Shown: piece after piece, positions 14,101 to 27,033 of the stretch
Numbering within the stretch: the stretch's first letter is position 1
Layout of the letters: every line of letters starts with the position of its first letter
NCBI GenBank assembly: GCA_017562135.1
Contig: QEYB01000448.1
Span: forward strand, 620,001 to 684,000
Length of the DNA stretch: 64,000 bases
Direction: 5' to 3'
Source: Dipylidium caninum
Taxonomy: Eukaryota > Platyhelminthes > Cestoda > Cyclophyllidea > Dipylidiidae
The notes under the pieces: model-generated
The model's input: only the letters and a program-made list of their open reading frames with translations
Told to the model about the DNA's origin: nothing
Databases searched by the model: none
Translations under genes and position numbers: made by a program

Positions 14101-15169
14101 TCAGCATTCTAGTGCAGTAGAATTGTCGCTTAGCACCGAGATAAGGTCAGGATCTGGGAAGTTAAAAGCAATGGCATGGAGGAGGATGTTCCGGCTCCAC
14201 TGCAGCATCTTAAGTCACTCGCTTCCTCCGAAATCCTTTAATCGCTGCCCCTCCACTTGGGCGCATTGGGCACAATCTCCAGCCTTCATTTCGCCACTTT
14301 CCAGCAGTCGGTTCAGCTATTCACAACCGTGAATAATTCATCCCCACCTCCTTGGCCAAGCGGCCCCGAAGAGCGCTGGCGTTATCTAGTTGGTGGACCT
14401 CTCAGCGGGGATTTGGTGTGTCCCCTCTGAAGTGAGGCGACGAGATGTGCACGGTGGCGAAGCTCTGGAAGATCGCCGCACCTCTCGCCTGACCCCGCAC
14501 GAGGATGCCACTGTCACCGGTTTCGTGTGCTAAACAGATGCGATGCAGACAATCAAGCTGATGCACCGCAAAGAAGATTCACTTATTAAGTGGGAACCTA
14601 TGAAATAGGCGCTGAAGGGAAGTAGGAAACAAAAACCGCGTCTTCTAATGTAACCTCCGTCAGCCTCGAATGGATTCAGTAAATTTGTCCATTCTGTCCT
14701 CTCGTAAGCCTTCACTTTACGCATTTCATACCTATCTTCCAACCTGCACGAGGCAAAATGCGACTTGCACTGCCCAAGATGACAGAAAAGTGGCGGCGCG
14801 TATATAAGCCGCTGTCAGCTATCACCAGTGTCACATTTCGTGAAATGGTGAGTTCCAATGCTGGCACATGTTGCTTTATCGGCGGTGGAACAGCATGTGT
14901 CCCCCTTTTTTATGCCTTTTCCCTCACTTCACATATTCCCTTCAAGTTAATTAATCATTGATGGCAAAGGCAAGACACGTTGCCTTTAGCCCACAAATCA
15001 CTCGCATTATTGTGAGGTAGGACGGTCGGCGGGGCTAACGGCCACGAGGGGAGTGAAATCGCCTCCTGCCAGCAGCCATCTTCACTGCAATTCCTCTATC
15101 CTCTGCAACGAGAAGGAAACCGATTAGGTGTGGTAGGCCCCGGAGAGGTCGGAGGTGGAGGGTGTGGGG

Positions 15170-15198
15170 CAGGGGGCGGGGGCGGGGGGGGGGCGAGG
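15170..15198 (+). repeat. G-rich tract with potential G-quadruplex
   Basis: A run of mostly G with only a few interruptions, including ten consecutive G, followed by GAGGCGAGGC. Four or more G-runs of at least three fall within about 30 nt, so it satisfies the simple quadruplex rule. Confidence 0.75.
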
Positions 15199-18100
15199 CG
15201 AGGCGTCACAAAAACGACTAATCACATCTCCCCAACATGTGGGTGGGGACGTGTGAGCGCGTGTGTGTGTATGTGCGTGTCAGCTGTCTACGTATGCATG
15301 CCCGTATCTTAAGGAGAGGACATTTGTCTCTTCTTCCTCCTCTCCTTTCTCTCTCTCCATCCACCTCGCCCTCGCCCACATCGTCGCTCCGCTGTCCTGC
15401 TCGTCATCGCCTTAAAATCTCTACCAGCTCGTGTGCTGCACCTCGATCCATTTCCATCCTTCCACTTGTGCCTCTCAGGCCATCATGATTAATAAACTCC
15501 CTTCGCTTTCTTGTCCTAATTATTATAAATGGCGCCAATGTTAAGTTAATTTACTCAACAAGAAGGCGGGAGTCACTTCGAGCTCAGTGATACAGTGCAG
15601 AAGAACCGTGGGGTGATTAATCAACGTCAGCGGTTAAGGATACCCCATCTTGTAATTATGAGGCGCATAATTCGACCGTCTCCACTACAAGGCGATGTGA
15701 AACTGTCCTCTCCCAATCAGCGATCCACAGTTTCCACGCCTAAGTGGCAGGGAACGCCGTCTCTGCCCAGCCCCGTCCTCACCACTCGGGCTAAAATCAC
15801 CTGTTAGCACTTCTAAACCTGCTAAATACCGTGAAAGTTCCTGGTTAGTGGAATTGACTGCCTGTCCTTAGGGCCACTACTAATTGGATGTCATGTTTAC
15901 TTCACTCGTGAATATTAGTTTTGCCCCATCGCCCATGACAACCTCTACACGGTGAAAGCCTATTTACTCCACTGTACTGTAAGTTGGAAGGTTTGCGAGG
16001 TAAGTTTTTTCCCTCTGAATGGAAAAAGAAGTCGAGAGGGAAGAACTTAAATCTCTGGCCAAAAAATCTCTTTATGATTAAAAGTAAACGTAGCCACTTC
16101 GACTGCTTACGGTGGATGTCTATGCTTTGGGAGGTGCGATATGAGAGGGGACCGAAATTCGTACTCGTGGCTAAGTGACTCCCTTCCTCTTCCTACTCTT
16201 GGCCTATTTGGGATTTTTTAAATAAGTCGTTCCAGCACCTTCTTGTGGATACATAAATCGTCAAATGTTTGCCTCTCCTTTAAAAATGTAAGGCGAAATT
16301 CATGGAAGGCGTAGTCAAGTTAAACAACCACACCAATTCGTTCCGATTGTCAGGCCGCATGAGGTTCCACGAAGCAGCAGGGAAGTAAGGAGACGCTGTT
16401 CATGAATTCATACGCCCCTGCCTTTGATCACAGTGACAAAGTGGAAACCAGACCGCGGCATTCTTGGGCCGCAGCCGTGCCGGACACGTGTGACGTACGC
16501 ACGTATGTGTGTAAAACCTGACAGCAGCTGTGTTTTAGACGACGACTGGCTAATTAACCCTTTTTGACCCTTTAAATGGTGATCTTGTTGGTGTTGTTGT
16601 TGTTGTTCACCCCTTCACCACGGCTCTAACGAGGCAGGGACAACTGTTGCAGCCGCCTCGCGTTCCGACAAAGCGGGGACTGAATCGGCCACGCGGTCGT
16701 GTCTCCAACCGCCTCACTCCTCGGCCATCGCCAACCTCGTTAATCCCACCCCGCCCCCGGGCCCCAGCCCCAGCTCCAGCTCCACCCCCGGGCCAGGCCA
16801 GCACATTCGTCAAGGCTGGTGGGACAAGTCAACACAGACGCTCTGTAATGCATTCCTCGTAGTGCTTCGGTGGCCCTTTGATCTCCTCGCAAATTCCACC
16901 AGGCAAGTAGCAATGAATGTCATCTGGGTGGATGCAGAACTGTGGAAGTGGCAATTGAAAATTATATTATAAAAGGCATATCACGTAGTCTTTCATGTCC
17001 TCGCTCTCGAGGGCCACAGCCGTCGTGCATATTTCATCCAGTGTCACACCGTGATTGTGTGTGATTGGGGCTTTTCCTGACACCTTCCCTACCAGTGCCG
17101 GGGTTAATGAAGGCCAAAACGGCATCGAGTGTAAATTCTCCCCTCCAGGGAAGTAGGAATTATGCAAATGAGATCAAATACTGCGGAGGGCCACTCGCGA
17201 GGCCACTTTAACTTCCCCTGCGATGATTTGGGCGACTGGGAAGGTGGGAAAAGGGACTCACAAATGACATTTCAACGAGTGCACGACAGGAAACACCCAC
17301 AAGGCTTCTTCCATCGCAAATAACGGGGACACAGTAAATTCGAGGTGGTGGGGGAGGCGGGGGGACGGGAGGGGAGTGAAGAGACGCACGGAAGGAACTC
17401 GAGTGTTATGCCTTTTTTCACATCGGTGAATCCATGACCAGCGGCACTTTTTATTGGTATGCAACGGAAAATCCCACGTTGAGGATAAATATTCGTGGGC
17501 TTCTTGGCGTTTCTTGAAGTGCCAGGGCCGCGGTGGTCCGCGATGGCGCTAATTAAGGCGGAATGGGTCCCCTCCGCAGCTTCTTTCTTCTTCTCCTCCT
17601 CCTCCTCTCCGTGCAGCAGCTCCATTAATACGATTTTTCTCAAATTCTCAAGAAATTCCACCGTCGCGTTAGTAAAACAACCCCAGCGGGGTTAAGACAT
17701 GTTGCTAAGGCAGAAGGGAGCTTACGACTTACGATTTTGTGTATTTCATCTGCTGCAAAAAATACCCAAAATTGGTTATTTTAACGTGATTTGGGCGCCT
17801 TTGTGTCTCTCTGGACGAGAGCGTTCACGAATGCAGTTGTGATGGAGATTAGGACACGAAATCTTTCAACTCCTTCTCCATATTCCCGTCCCTACAAATA
17901 AATTCTCCAAGTTAAAATCATTTAAATGGCTGTGCAACATAAACTGCGCGGCCTGTTACTGGTGTTGCTGTTTCATGTTCTGTGTATGTACTACAAATTG
18001 AAGGCGTAAATTTGAAGCGGATGTGAATGTTCAAGAATGCGCTGCCAATCGCCTAATCGCCTCTCCTGTTTGGTGCGGGGGAAATGAAAAAAATTTAATG

Positions 18101-18886
18101 CTATCGCCGAGTCAACTGGTGGGCTGCTGGTTAAGCGGTCCTCCTGCGCCGCGCGTATCACTCGCCCACCGGCTACACCAAAATTCACCGAAAACTCTGC
18201 TGTACACTGCGAATATTTGAAGCGTACTACTTAAAACTGCGTCCCACCCCACCGATTAGGGAATTTCTGAAGCATGACAATGATACGAGATTCTTGAAAT
18301 GTTGGAGGCACAGGTTTTTGACCTTGATTGCCAATTGAGGAACAGTTTAGAAGTCACGTTGGGTCGTGTGAGCGGCATTGCAACTGCCTCTCCCTCTAAA
18401 TGGATGAGGTTTACGAGGTTTAGTCCTGTCTGGACTGGCGGCTCCCATCCTCTCATCTGGGCCAATTTATTTCTTCGCTGAGCCTTCCTACTCCCTGATC
18501 TGTTCGACAAAGACCTGCATTTTAGGAAGTTACTTATTTTACCACTTTTGGGTGAATTTGTCTCTCAGTAGACAGAATCGATGGAGTAATGGTATATAAC
18601 GAAACGAAAATTAGGCTTGTGCAAAGCTCTTGAATATCTTGCTCCAGAGCGTATATGTTCTAATGGAGAACGAAGGCAATTCTCTTGCGTTCATTAATTG
18701 CAGAGTTTGCCACAAAATAAATCACAATAATTTAAAGGAACCTCTTTTGCCCCTAAATATTATTTTTACATGTTGACAGTGATATGGAGAATTGGTGAAG
18801 AACCTTATTTACATAAATAAATCATGACAATGTCACCGACGCCGAACGCAGTGATGTAACCGTAAGTGGCACTTGGCTGTCTTCCA

Positions 18887-18981
18887 CCAATAGGCCATTA
18901 GTGCGCGCGTGTCAAAATTTCTAACCAATCAGAAGTGGCCAATGTGGAATTGGCAGTGGTGGTGGCAGGGAATCGGCCAAT
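18887..18981. promoter_or_regulatory. CCAAT-box cluster upstream of Lbx
   Basis: Four plus-strand CCAAT pentamers (18887, 18925, 18939, 18977) and one inverted ATTGG (18949) lie within 95 bp, starting about 150 bp and ending about 58 bp before the predicted Lbx start codon at 19039. CCAAT boxes at this spacing are typical NF-Y-type promoter elements. Their role here is inferred from position and density only. Confidence 0.4.
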
Positions 18982-19038
18982 TTCCCGGTAAGATAAATAA
19001 TCCTCCTATGTGCAAGTGTGGCCCAAACGCCACTCATC

Positions 19039-22000
19039 ATGTTTGAATTTGGACAGGATTTCTCCTACCTTCTGATTAACGGATCACCACCTAGCAACTT
19101 GCTGCAACAGGCACTTATACGAGCTCAGAAGTGGCCCTTCGAACAGGAAGGCAATTTCCCGAGTGTATTTGAGCCTGTGACTCAGTTACAACAAAGTGGC
19201 GCAAATATGCATGAATTTTATCGTCTCTTAGAAATATTTTTCAACTGCGTTCTGAGAGCTCGAGATAAATTCGAGGCACCACAGGAGGGCATTGGGGCAT
19301 CGAGCCGAATTGTGTGGCCACCAACCTCGCAAGCAATCCCTCAGCCAGCATTATCTGCCCCGGGTTCTTTATCCACACTACCTTCTCCTCCTTCCGTTCC
19401 ACTGTCAAGGAAAAGCGTTCCGACTGACGAAAAATGTCGGGATCAGGCTGAAGAAACGGTTAATCAGCGCGAGTTCACGACACCCGCCTTGAATTCCCTC
19501 ATCGAGATGACTTTGTCCAAGACTTACCAACTTGGTGGTGCAAACGAATCGGTAAAAGGTAAGCAAATGTTTTCGTTTGACGGTGGTCACCTACCATTTG
19601 TGGCATTATTATTTTAGGGCACAGCTCTGGTTAAGTCATGAGAAATTTTTGGGAACGCTTGCTCGCCAAGACAACCATTTTCTCATATTCACACCACAAA
19701 TAGTCTGGTCAAGAGGCTATTAAGGAAAGACATGTGAGCTGTAGGCGTCAGCGCATACCAACTGCGGGTATTGCACAATAAACAGCTGCACAACCGCCCA
19801 ACTGTGACATGAAAAGACGAGGACTTCAGTGGGTTCAAAAGGCGCTCTTATTGCAATAGCTGCATCACTGCGGGCCACGTAACCCATTACGACGCCATTT
19901 AACTGAAAACTGTCACTTTGGAAGGCACTTTTCCCATTTTTCACCGAATCTCATCCAGAACGAGTGGTTTCTATGGTGGGCAACTCCTCCGCGCGTCTCT
20001 GTAAAAGTAGAATTTGTTGGTACTTGGCAACGATGGTTTGACTTAACCTTGCCCAACCTTTCCACATTGCCGCAGGCAAGTCCGGCCAAAAGCACATTAA
20101 TGGAGCCCCTATGACGGGAGAATTGAATTCGGAAGATGGACTGAGTAGCCGAACTCCGAAGAGGCGCAAAACCCGCACCACTTTCACATCCTTCCAGTTG
20201 GCCGAGTTGGAGGTGTACTTCAGCAAGCAGAAGTACCTCACTCCGGCAGACAGAGATCAAATCGCTGGCGAATTGGGACTCTCCAGCACTCAGGTAAGAA
20301 GCTGCATGTCAGTGACTTGAAGCGGAGTGCCAATTCGCCTCACAACATGCCTTATACGCTACAGTTCGTGAATCTTTCACCTCTCTGCCCATTTCCACCT
20401 CGGGTTAGCAACGTAAACTCCGCTTAAACCGCCTCATGTTGACATTTAACATCAGTGTCTTAGTTTGTCTCAATCGTAACTCATTGAATTGCGGTTACTG
20501 AGTACTTTTCTCTATTTTCTCCCTAAATGAAACACGGTTGGCAAACCACGATGGCAATAGTGCCAACCAAACCTCCCTTTTCCGAACCTGGGTTACACCA
20601 AAAGCAACCATTTCCTGGTGGAGAGAAATCTTTTTCTACTCTTATTCCCAGTCTCTGCCAGATTTACTTCGAAACGAGGTCATAAGTCAAGTAGATTCCC
20701 GTATTTCAACTTCTGAATTGCAGTCTTCCATCAAACAGCATCCAAATTGAAGTTGTCCCTCCCCTCGGCGCAGGCAAACGGGTTATGAGGACAGGGGGGG
20801 GGGCCAGGGTCGGTGGTCGCCTCCGTGTGAAGGCGTATTTGCCGGTTAAACACAAACAGCCTCCTGGGCTGCCGCACCCAGGTTACTCGAAACGCCCTCC
20901 CCACTGAGAGGAATCACTTGTTGGCCACAAGTGGCAACTACCCTTCCGAACTATCCCTATGTGGGGTGCAAGTCAGAAAAAACTCCCTTTGAACTGTGTC
21001 GGCGGAGGTACAGTGGCCCGAGGCCCTCGGCTCGCGGGTCAGGTGGAGCAATCAGTCATGCCTCCGCGGCGTAGCCTTGTAATGGTGCTGCTTTGTCTTA
21101 ATTGCAAAAAACCGGGGCCCTAATTGCATCCACTTATACTCGCCTGTTTTTTCCCTACGAGGACAAATTGTTAATGCTGTCATCGCTTGCCACCGGTTGG
21201 ACCGACATTTTGCCCCTAAAATTAACCCTCCACGTCGGCAAACCGAGGCGGAAAAGGACGAACTGGGGACGGTTTTGGGCATTGGTTTCTTCCTTTGTTT
21301 CTTTTGTCACCTTGTCTTAAAGCCTAGTTTATCACTTCGCTATGACCGCTGTCTCACAAAGAAAACGACAGACAGAAACGTGGAGAGTCGTAAACTTATG
21401 ATGATGCCTCTACTAAACTCCGCAGTCATTACTGTAGCTCTAAGAAAAGGCATTATGCATAATCATAAAAGAATATAAGTCCATCACTCGACTGACTTAC
21501 GACTCTCCATGGAACGCGTGTTGGAAGATCGTGGAGGAAAATATCTCTTCTCCGAAGCCGGGCCAGCTTCCCTTCTCCTCCTTTTCCTCTCCCACTGGTC
21601 GGCGATGTGAGTGTGTCAAGCTGGCTAAAGCGCGGAGTTTGAGATCTCGCACATGGAGGAAGAGCGCGTATTAGGTGGGTGGTTGAAAGAGCCTCCGTTC
21701 CGGGTGAGAAGCACGTAGAGCTACAGTAAAAGCCACTATTGGACAGGTGATTGAATGCCGCCAATTGGTGGTGGAAGTACAATAGTCTGTAGACTGCCAA
21801 ATTTGGCCAAATTTGGAGACTGTAACAGACTCACTTTGATGTCACTGACTGCCCTAATAACAGACGAATGGCCTGTGAAGCCAGGTCGCACTACGCTTTC
21901 TCCGTCTGTCACTCAAACTCGAGTTAACCTCAGCTGCGAACACGATGAGTAGTCGGTATGGTGGACGCATCCGCGTTTAAAGTGGTGGCTTCGTGGCAGA

Positions 22001-24128
22001 CGAGGCAGCCTGTTTGATGAAGGTTGTCGGGGAGGTGTTCGTTAGACAAATTATTACAAATTGGCGCTTTAATACGTTCGTAGAGGCCTGACGGGAGGAA
22101 AGACCAGCGTCCAATTGCGGTCGCATCGCGTAAAAACAAATAACCATGTTCTCCAACTCCTAATTTCCCCTGATGCATTGAGCTTTTTATGCAGGCACCG
22201 AGGCCCAATGCTACAAGGCCTTGTTCACTCGCCGTTTCAACAGCCACAACAAATGCTGTTTTGTGTGGTGGGGTGTTGGAGGCCCCGAGAAAGCTAGACA
22301 TGCTCATTTATTTAAAAATGCTGGGTAACTGCGGGCGAGTTAGACGTGGTACTGCTTTTGAAAAAAAATGAATTTCAGATACTTTTAAGAGCTCCAACCA
22401 GCCCTCCGCCTCCGGGCGGGCACCCCTCCGCTCCTTTCTTCGCCCACCCCGCATCCCGAACAATGTTCCGACCGCCACAACAACTGCCTCCAGTGTGGTT
22501 TGATTTTAAAGCGCCATATGGACCGGAGCTTTTTACATCCGGTGTGAATTTGTCTTCATTATGTCCGATCAGAGGCTGTTGTCTTCGTACTCCGCTGTAC
22601 ACACACACACACACACACACACCTCCACGTGTATTCGTTCGCGTGCGCGTCCTCCTCGTCCTCCTTCGGTCTCCACGGCTGCTTCCCGGCCCCATCCCCG
22701 TTCGCGTCCCCTCTGAGTGCAACTAGTAGACGCCAGGATTTTAAAGTCAGTCGACAGCGGGGCCTGTGGCAGTCAAAGTGGCCATATTAATGCTATTTGG
22801 CGTTGACGGCGGTGATGACTTCCGCCGGGTTGGGGTGGTCCTCCGAGAGGTGACCATTAGTGAGCCGCGTGTGGTAGTTCGTCTGTTAAATATGATGTTC
22901 AAACGATGGCGGGGAGAAGGAGGACCAGCGAGGCACGGGCGGGAAGGAGGCGGAAAGGAGGTGGTGGAGGGGAGACACAAAGGTGGAAAAAAAGGAAAAA
23001 GAAAGGCCTCTGTTAAAATTTGACTTTGCACTGTAATCACACTTTTGTCAGAAAGCGGTGCGGTAAAAAAGGAATATGGTGGCTTTTTCCTTAACAATTA
23101 CTTTTGTTCCTTTTTAACCACCACTTTGATTCACGTTTTGGACAAGGAGAGGTAGAAATTTGGGCAAAATCGGGTGACAGTGCAGCCACCGCGAAATGCA
23201 AGGTTGTGAAACAGACTGAACTGCCTGCTTTAAGGCTCATTTCACTTTCCCCTACGCACAAAGTGTTCTTTTTTCAATTCCAAGTCGCAACTGCTACTTA
23301 CGTCTTTAACTGTTGGGCATCGCACATGGACAATTCCACTTTGACAATCCCGTTGGGGTCCGAGTTTTGGAGGAGTCTTGGCATTGACTCAAACACCGCA
23401 CAGGAACCCCAATACCTAGGCGGTTCGCAAGGCTTCTCACTCCTTTACGCCATCTCGACTTCTTTGTGCTTGGCTTTGTTTTACTGCACTTTCATTTTCT
23501 CTCTTCGCCTTCGTCCACTGCTTCTACAACTGCGTCCAAATTCAACCGAAACAGGCGACAAATTAGAAAGGAGAAGGAGAAATTAGAAAAGCCGTGAACA
23601 ATTGACTGATCTTGAAATCACAGTGAAGGTCTCACACCTACGAAGTTTAAGGGGTTAATAAGCGAGAGGACTTTTTTTCTCTCTATTCATTAGGTGATCA
23701 CGTGGTTTCAGAACCGCCGCGCCAAAAAGAAACGTGAATGCGCCGAGTTGGAGAGGGACCTCATGGCAGCTAAGAGGAGTTGCGAGAAGGGGTCCGCATT
23801 TAGCCTCGACGCCGTTCATTCCTCACAAGTTGCCAGCCTTCCCGCGTCCTCTACGGCAACGGCGTCGACGACGGCAGAGGAGGCGGTGGCAGCAGCAACT
23901 GCCGTGCACCCGCCATTTTCACCCGCCTCCTGCTCCTCTTCCTCCTCCTCCTCCGCCTCTGCCCCAGTCTCAGCCTCCGCGTCCCTGACGGAGGCACCGA
24001 CAGTGTCGGCGCCTCCCGGCAAGCCTGACTTCAGCATCCCCTCGCTGACAGCCCCCGACAGCTCTCGTCGTCGTAATCCCAAGTCTATCTGGCGGCCCGT
24101 GTGCCTGGAGGACATCGGTCGCGAGTAG
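19039..24128 (+). CDS. Lbx: Ladybird-type homeobox transcription factor
   Basis: Nuclear DNA-binding regulator; Lbx/ladybird proteins specify muscle, heart and neural subtypes in other animals. Three exons: 19039-19558, 20076-20293 and 23694-24128, with matching phases (1, then 0), giving 390 aa. An in-frame TAA at 18994 precedes the first in-frame ATG at 19039. The homeodomain spans residues 203-262; it carries LTPADRDQIAGELGLSS and VITWFQNRRAKKKRE with Thr47, Trp48, Phe49, Asn51 and Arg53, and the acidic segment after it also matches Lbx. Upstream, TPALNSLIEMTLSKTYQ matches the Lbx pre-homeodomain motif (SPL.ALEELASKTF). The second intron (3.4 kb) splits the homeodomain exactly between positions 44 and 45, a well-known homeobox intron site. 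The C-terminus is low-complexity Ser/Ala/Thr/Pro. Homeodomain divergence from vertebrate Lbx is marked in helix 1 (FTSFQLAELEVYF), but helices 2-3 are diagnostic. Confidence 0.9.
22599..22622. repeat. (AC)n dinucleotide microsatellite
   Basis: About twelve AC units within the long second intron of Lbx. Confidence 0.9.
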
Positions 24129-24293
24129 CTACTCCAAATTCATCCATCCACTGCATGCACCAAATGTTACTGTTATGATGACTATGATTGTCCGGGTGTG
24201 AAAAAAGCATACCAAATACATGGAAAATTTCTATGGCAGAACATTCTCCTACTCAGTCGGAGAGATATGCCACGTATCTCAGATAGGAACGTA

Positions 24294-24299
24294 AATAAA
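24294..24299 (+). promoter_or_regulatory. Candidate Lbx polyadenylation signal
   Basis: AATAAA hexamer 166 nt after the Lbx stop codon, the first canonical signal downstream. Assigned by position only. Confidence 0.4.
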
Positions 24300-24985
24300 G
24301 TGATACTGGCATTCAGCGAGAGTGCAAAACCTAAGGTCCACGCGACACAACGTCACAAGCAGGCTTCCGAGAATTAAATTCAACTGCAAAGTATTGGATA
24401 GGTATCTTGTAGAGTAGTAAGGAAATATGGAAGAAAGTAGGGGATGAGAGCTACGCGAAAAGTGGAAGGACGGTGGCGATTAGACTACGAGTTGGCCGAA
24501 AATGTCTCGCATTGTTTGCAGAATGCCTCGATTTTGCTTCAAACCACCCCCGGAACGGGCCTTATGGAGGTAGAGACAAAAAGGGTGCATTCACTCTGCC
24601 CCGAGCAAAGTATTTATGACGGTTGGCATAACAGTTTGAAGTTTGGATTTACTGCAAAGGCGTCTTCTGTTAGCGTAGAACTTTCTCCCGAGGCAGCAAC
24701 CGAGAGTCCTCAAAAGTGCCCCTTAAATCCAACTCGACTGCAAATATCCAAGAGGCGTTTTCCTTTGCATGAAGTTTATGTAAGGCTTATTCTCCGTTCA
24801 CTTGCCTCGTTGGTTGATTCAGGTCTGTTGGTTCCAGCGGAGTTGTAAGGTCTAGAATGTTCTGGCCGTTCTTTGATTTTCATATTTTTTAATTTTTTGC
24901 CTCCAAAAAAATTTATGCTAACTGAATGCAAAGTCTGGGTGATATAGCCTGGCATTCTCTCTAGTCCGATGTCCTTTCTTCCTCT

Positions 24986-25008
24986 CTTCCTTCCTTCCTT
25001 CCTTCCTT
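24986..25008. repeat. (CCTT)n tetranucleotide microsatellite
   Basis: CTTCC/CCTT repeat. It lies exactly at the truncated 3' end of the mariner remnant that reads leftward from about 25760. Confidence 0.85.
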
Positions 25009-25009
25009 G

Positions 25010-25760
25010 AACATCGTCAGCTTCTTCTACTCGACTGCTGTCTGTAAATCATCCACTTTCCTGACAACACTCTTCGCCGAATTTGGATCTCGCTCGGTTC
25101 TAACAACTCACAATGCCTCACTCCTCGAATGTCCCGCCACATACACACCGCCAACATTCTCTCAATGAGAGTCGAAATTGCCTTTAAGGGTGGAAGGACT
25201 ATCTTCTTCGGCTTCACAATATGCCCTTTTCTTTGCGCTTTCTTCAAAGGATAACCGACTTTTTATCCCCGGTTGCCATCCGGTTGGAGAGGACCTCGAT
25301 TTTGTTCTGAGAGAACAGAGATGCGTGCATGACGATTCGATGATCTCAATTCCTTGGAAGATCCATGTGTGGCATCCGTCTTGAATACTTCCACATCGAA
25401 CCCACTTTCATTCTTCGGGAACATTTCCGCAACATTCATACTTTGCGAATATGCCCGGAAATTTTTTGCCTCACTGAATTTACGCTCTTCTACAATCTCC
25501 AGAGTTTTTATAAGAGAACCTCACTCCAACATGGTCTCAACAACATCGTCGTCGATCAAAGGCGGTCGTCCAGATCGTGGCTTATCAGAACGACTAAAAT
25601 CACCTGCTTCAGGTGTTTCGGACCGTCTTCTGCCTGTCCCATCAGAAACTGTGCCTTCGCCAAACACTTTCAATCAATTGCTACACACTTCTGGGCCATT
25701 TCCTCTCTGTTGAAATTCGTATAACGGACAGTGGTGTAAGTGAAATTCAACAGTAGCCGT
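25010..25760 (-). pseudogene. Decayed mariner-family transposase
   Basis: Reading right to left, with several stops and frame changes, the translation follows a mariner (Tc1/mariner, DDD) transposase. In order it shows a helix-turn-helix segment (HCPLYEF, then VFGEGTVSDGT), the linker SDKPRSGRPPLIDDDVVE, a catalytic-core entry RMATGDKKSVI containing the first Asp of the triad, then VKPKKI and a segment resembling the mariner WW region (AVCMWRDIRGVRHCELLEP). The sequence stops at a CCTT microsatellite near 25008, before the region holding the second and third catalytic Asp. Mariner transposases are normally about 340-350 codons without introns, so roughly the last third is missing. The copy cannot encode a working enzyme. 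A 5' terminal inverted repeat may lie near 25920-25890 but has no visible partner. Confidence 0.75.
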
Positions 25761-26993
25761 GGGCAGTACACTGCCGTTTTTCACCCATAACTTAAGTGAA
25801 TCTATTTTGTTTCGGTTAATGTGCTACGTCAGTAAATGGACATTAAAATGGTGAAAATAGAGAGTCGAAAATGCACCGATTAAACACATGCTCTGTATTG
25901 AAATTTGGTGTCACATAAACGGACAGAACCTTCCGGTAGACATTATATTTCGTTTCTGTTTTCCCTCTCCCCTCAAAGTCGACTATTCACCCAATTTTTA
26001 CTTGTCTTGAAAACAGTCACATCTTTTAACAATTTGTAAATCATAATAGCGCCACCCTTCTTAACATCAACTCTGACCGAATTATTTCCACTCGGAAGAG
26101 GGTTTTCAAGAAGAACTCTCCTTTCCGTGTCTGAGACGCGTTCCGATGTCGTACGGCGTAGTGGTCTCAGGAAATTTCGTTGGCGAGTGAAATGAGGACG
26201 TTGAGAATACTCCGACAGGTGGGATTCGCATCCTGCCTCGTATCCTCCCCTTTGACTCTGTGCCTTCGCACTCATGTGCCTCTGCCGCTCCTGCGTAGGC
26301 AGTCGACAGCCGACAAATCCATCACTGCCTCCTCCGCTCGTTGACTGGGTTCCCCTGCGGTCCCGCAGTCACCCCCGACTAAGGCATTCCAACCGTGTGC
26401 ACCGACTGCCGATGGCGACGAGGTCGAGCGACGTGAGCGAAGTGCGAGTTCCCCACTGCACCGAAACCGAATCCGACTGCCTGAAAGCGTGTCACCTTGG
26501 ACGGAAGTGCTCCACACCTTACCGCGGCTTTCCGTTATAAAAGACACCCGCATCACGAGCAGTTGCTTAACCCTCACTCACCTCAACGACGAGGAGGTTA
26601 TTAAACCATCTGCGTGAACGGATATTACACTTCCCTCGGTGAAATTCCACCTGAAGAAGGCGGAAGTGTCCGCGTTACCTTCTTTTTCTCTTGTCACTTT
26701 ACTGATTAGACACGACGCGGTGGTTAGTACGTGTTCCGAAGAATGATGGAGCCTTTCAAGGCACTTCCACCTACGGGAGAACCACTGGTCTTTGGTCAAA
26801 AGAAAATCATGATTTATTGTTTGGCATTTGGAAAGTAGAGGGTTTGTAAGACTCGCTTCCTAATAAGTAGACGTGTGCAACACACTAGGACCGCATATTG
26901 TCCGATGTGCATACTGAACCATAATTCGTCCAGTCATTAGTTTTGCCAACAGCGTAGGAGAAGATCGTGCAGGAAGAGGAAGAGAGATTAATT

Positions 26994-27033
26994 GGATGGA
27001 TGGATGGATGGATGGATGGATGGGATGGGATGG
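26994..27033. repeat. (GGAT)n tetranucleotide microsatellite
   Basis: Seven or more perfect GGAT units followed by degenerate ones, in the gene-poor stretch downstream of Lbx. Confidence 0.9.

Larger units (their letters stand above)
10701..18880. other. Gene-poor region upstream of Lbx
   Basis: About 8 kb without a convincing exon. Base composition is more GC-rich than the spacer to its left, with purine-rich and G-rich tracts (for example about 15170-15198) and several simple repeats. Given the homeobox gene immediately downstream, long-range regulatory elements are plausible, but I cannot identify specific enhancers from one sequence. The longest ATG-initiated frame (12849-13298, 149 codons) resembles no family I know. 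Confidence 0.45.

Noticed and set aside
23104..23586. 160-codon open frame inside the second Lbx intron
   Set aside because: It has no ATG at its start, no recognisable domain, and lies wholly within an intron whose splice sites are fixed by the homeodomain.
24444..24848. 134-codon plus-strand frame beside the mariner remnant
   Set aside because: No match to transposase or any other motif; likely chance.
25354..25724. Two overlapping plus-strand frames of 119 codons
   Set aside because: They are antisense to the mariner transposase remnant, whose motifs are on the minus strand.
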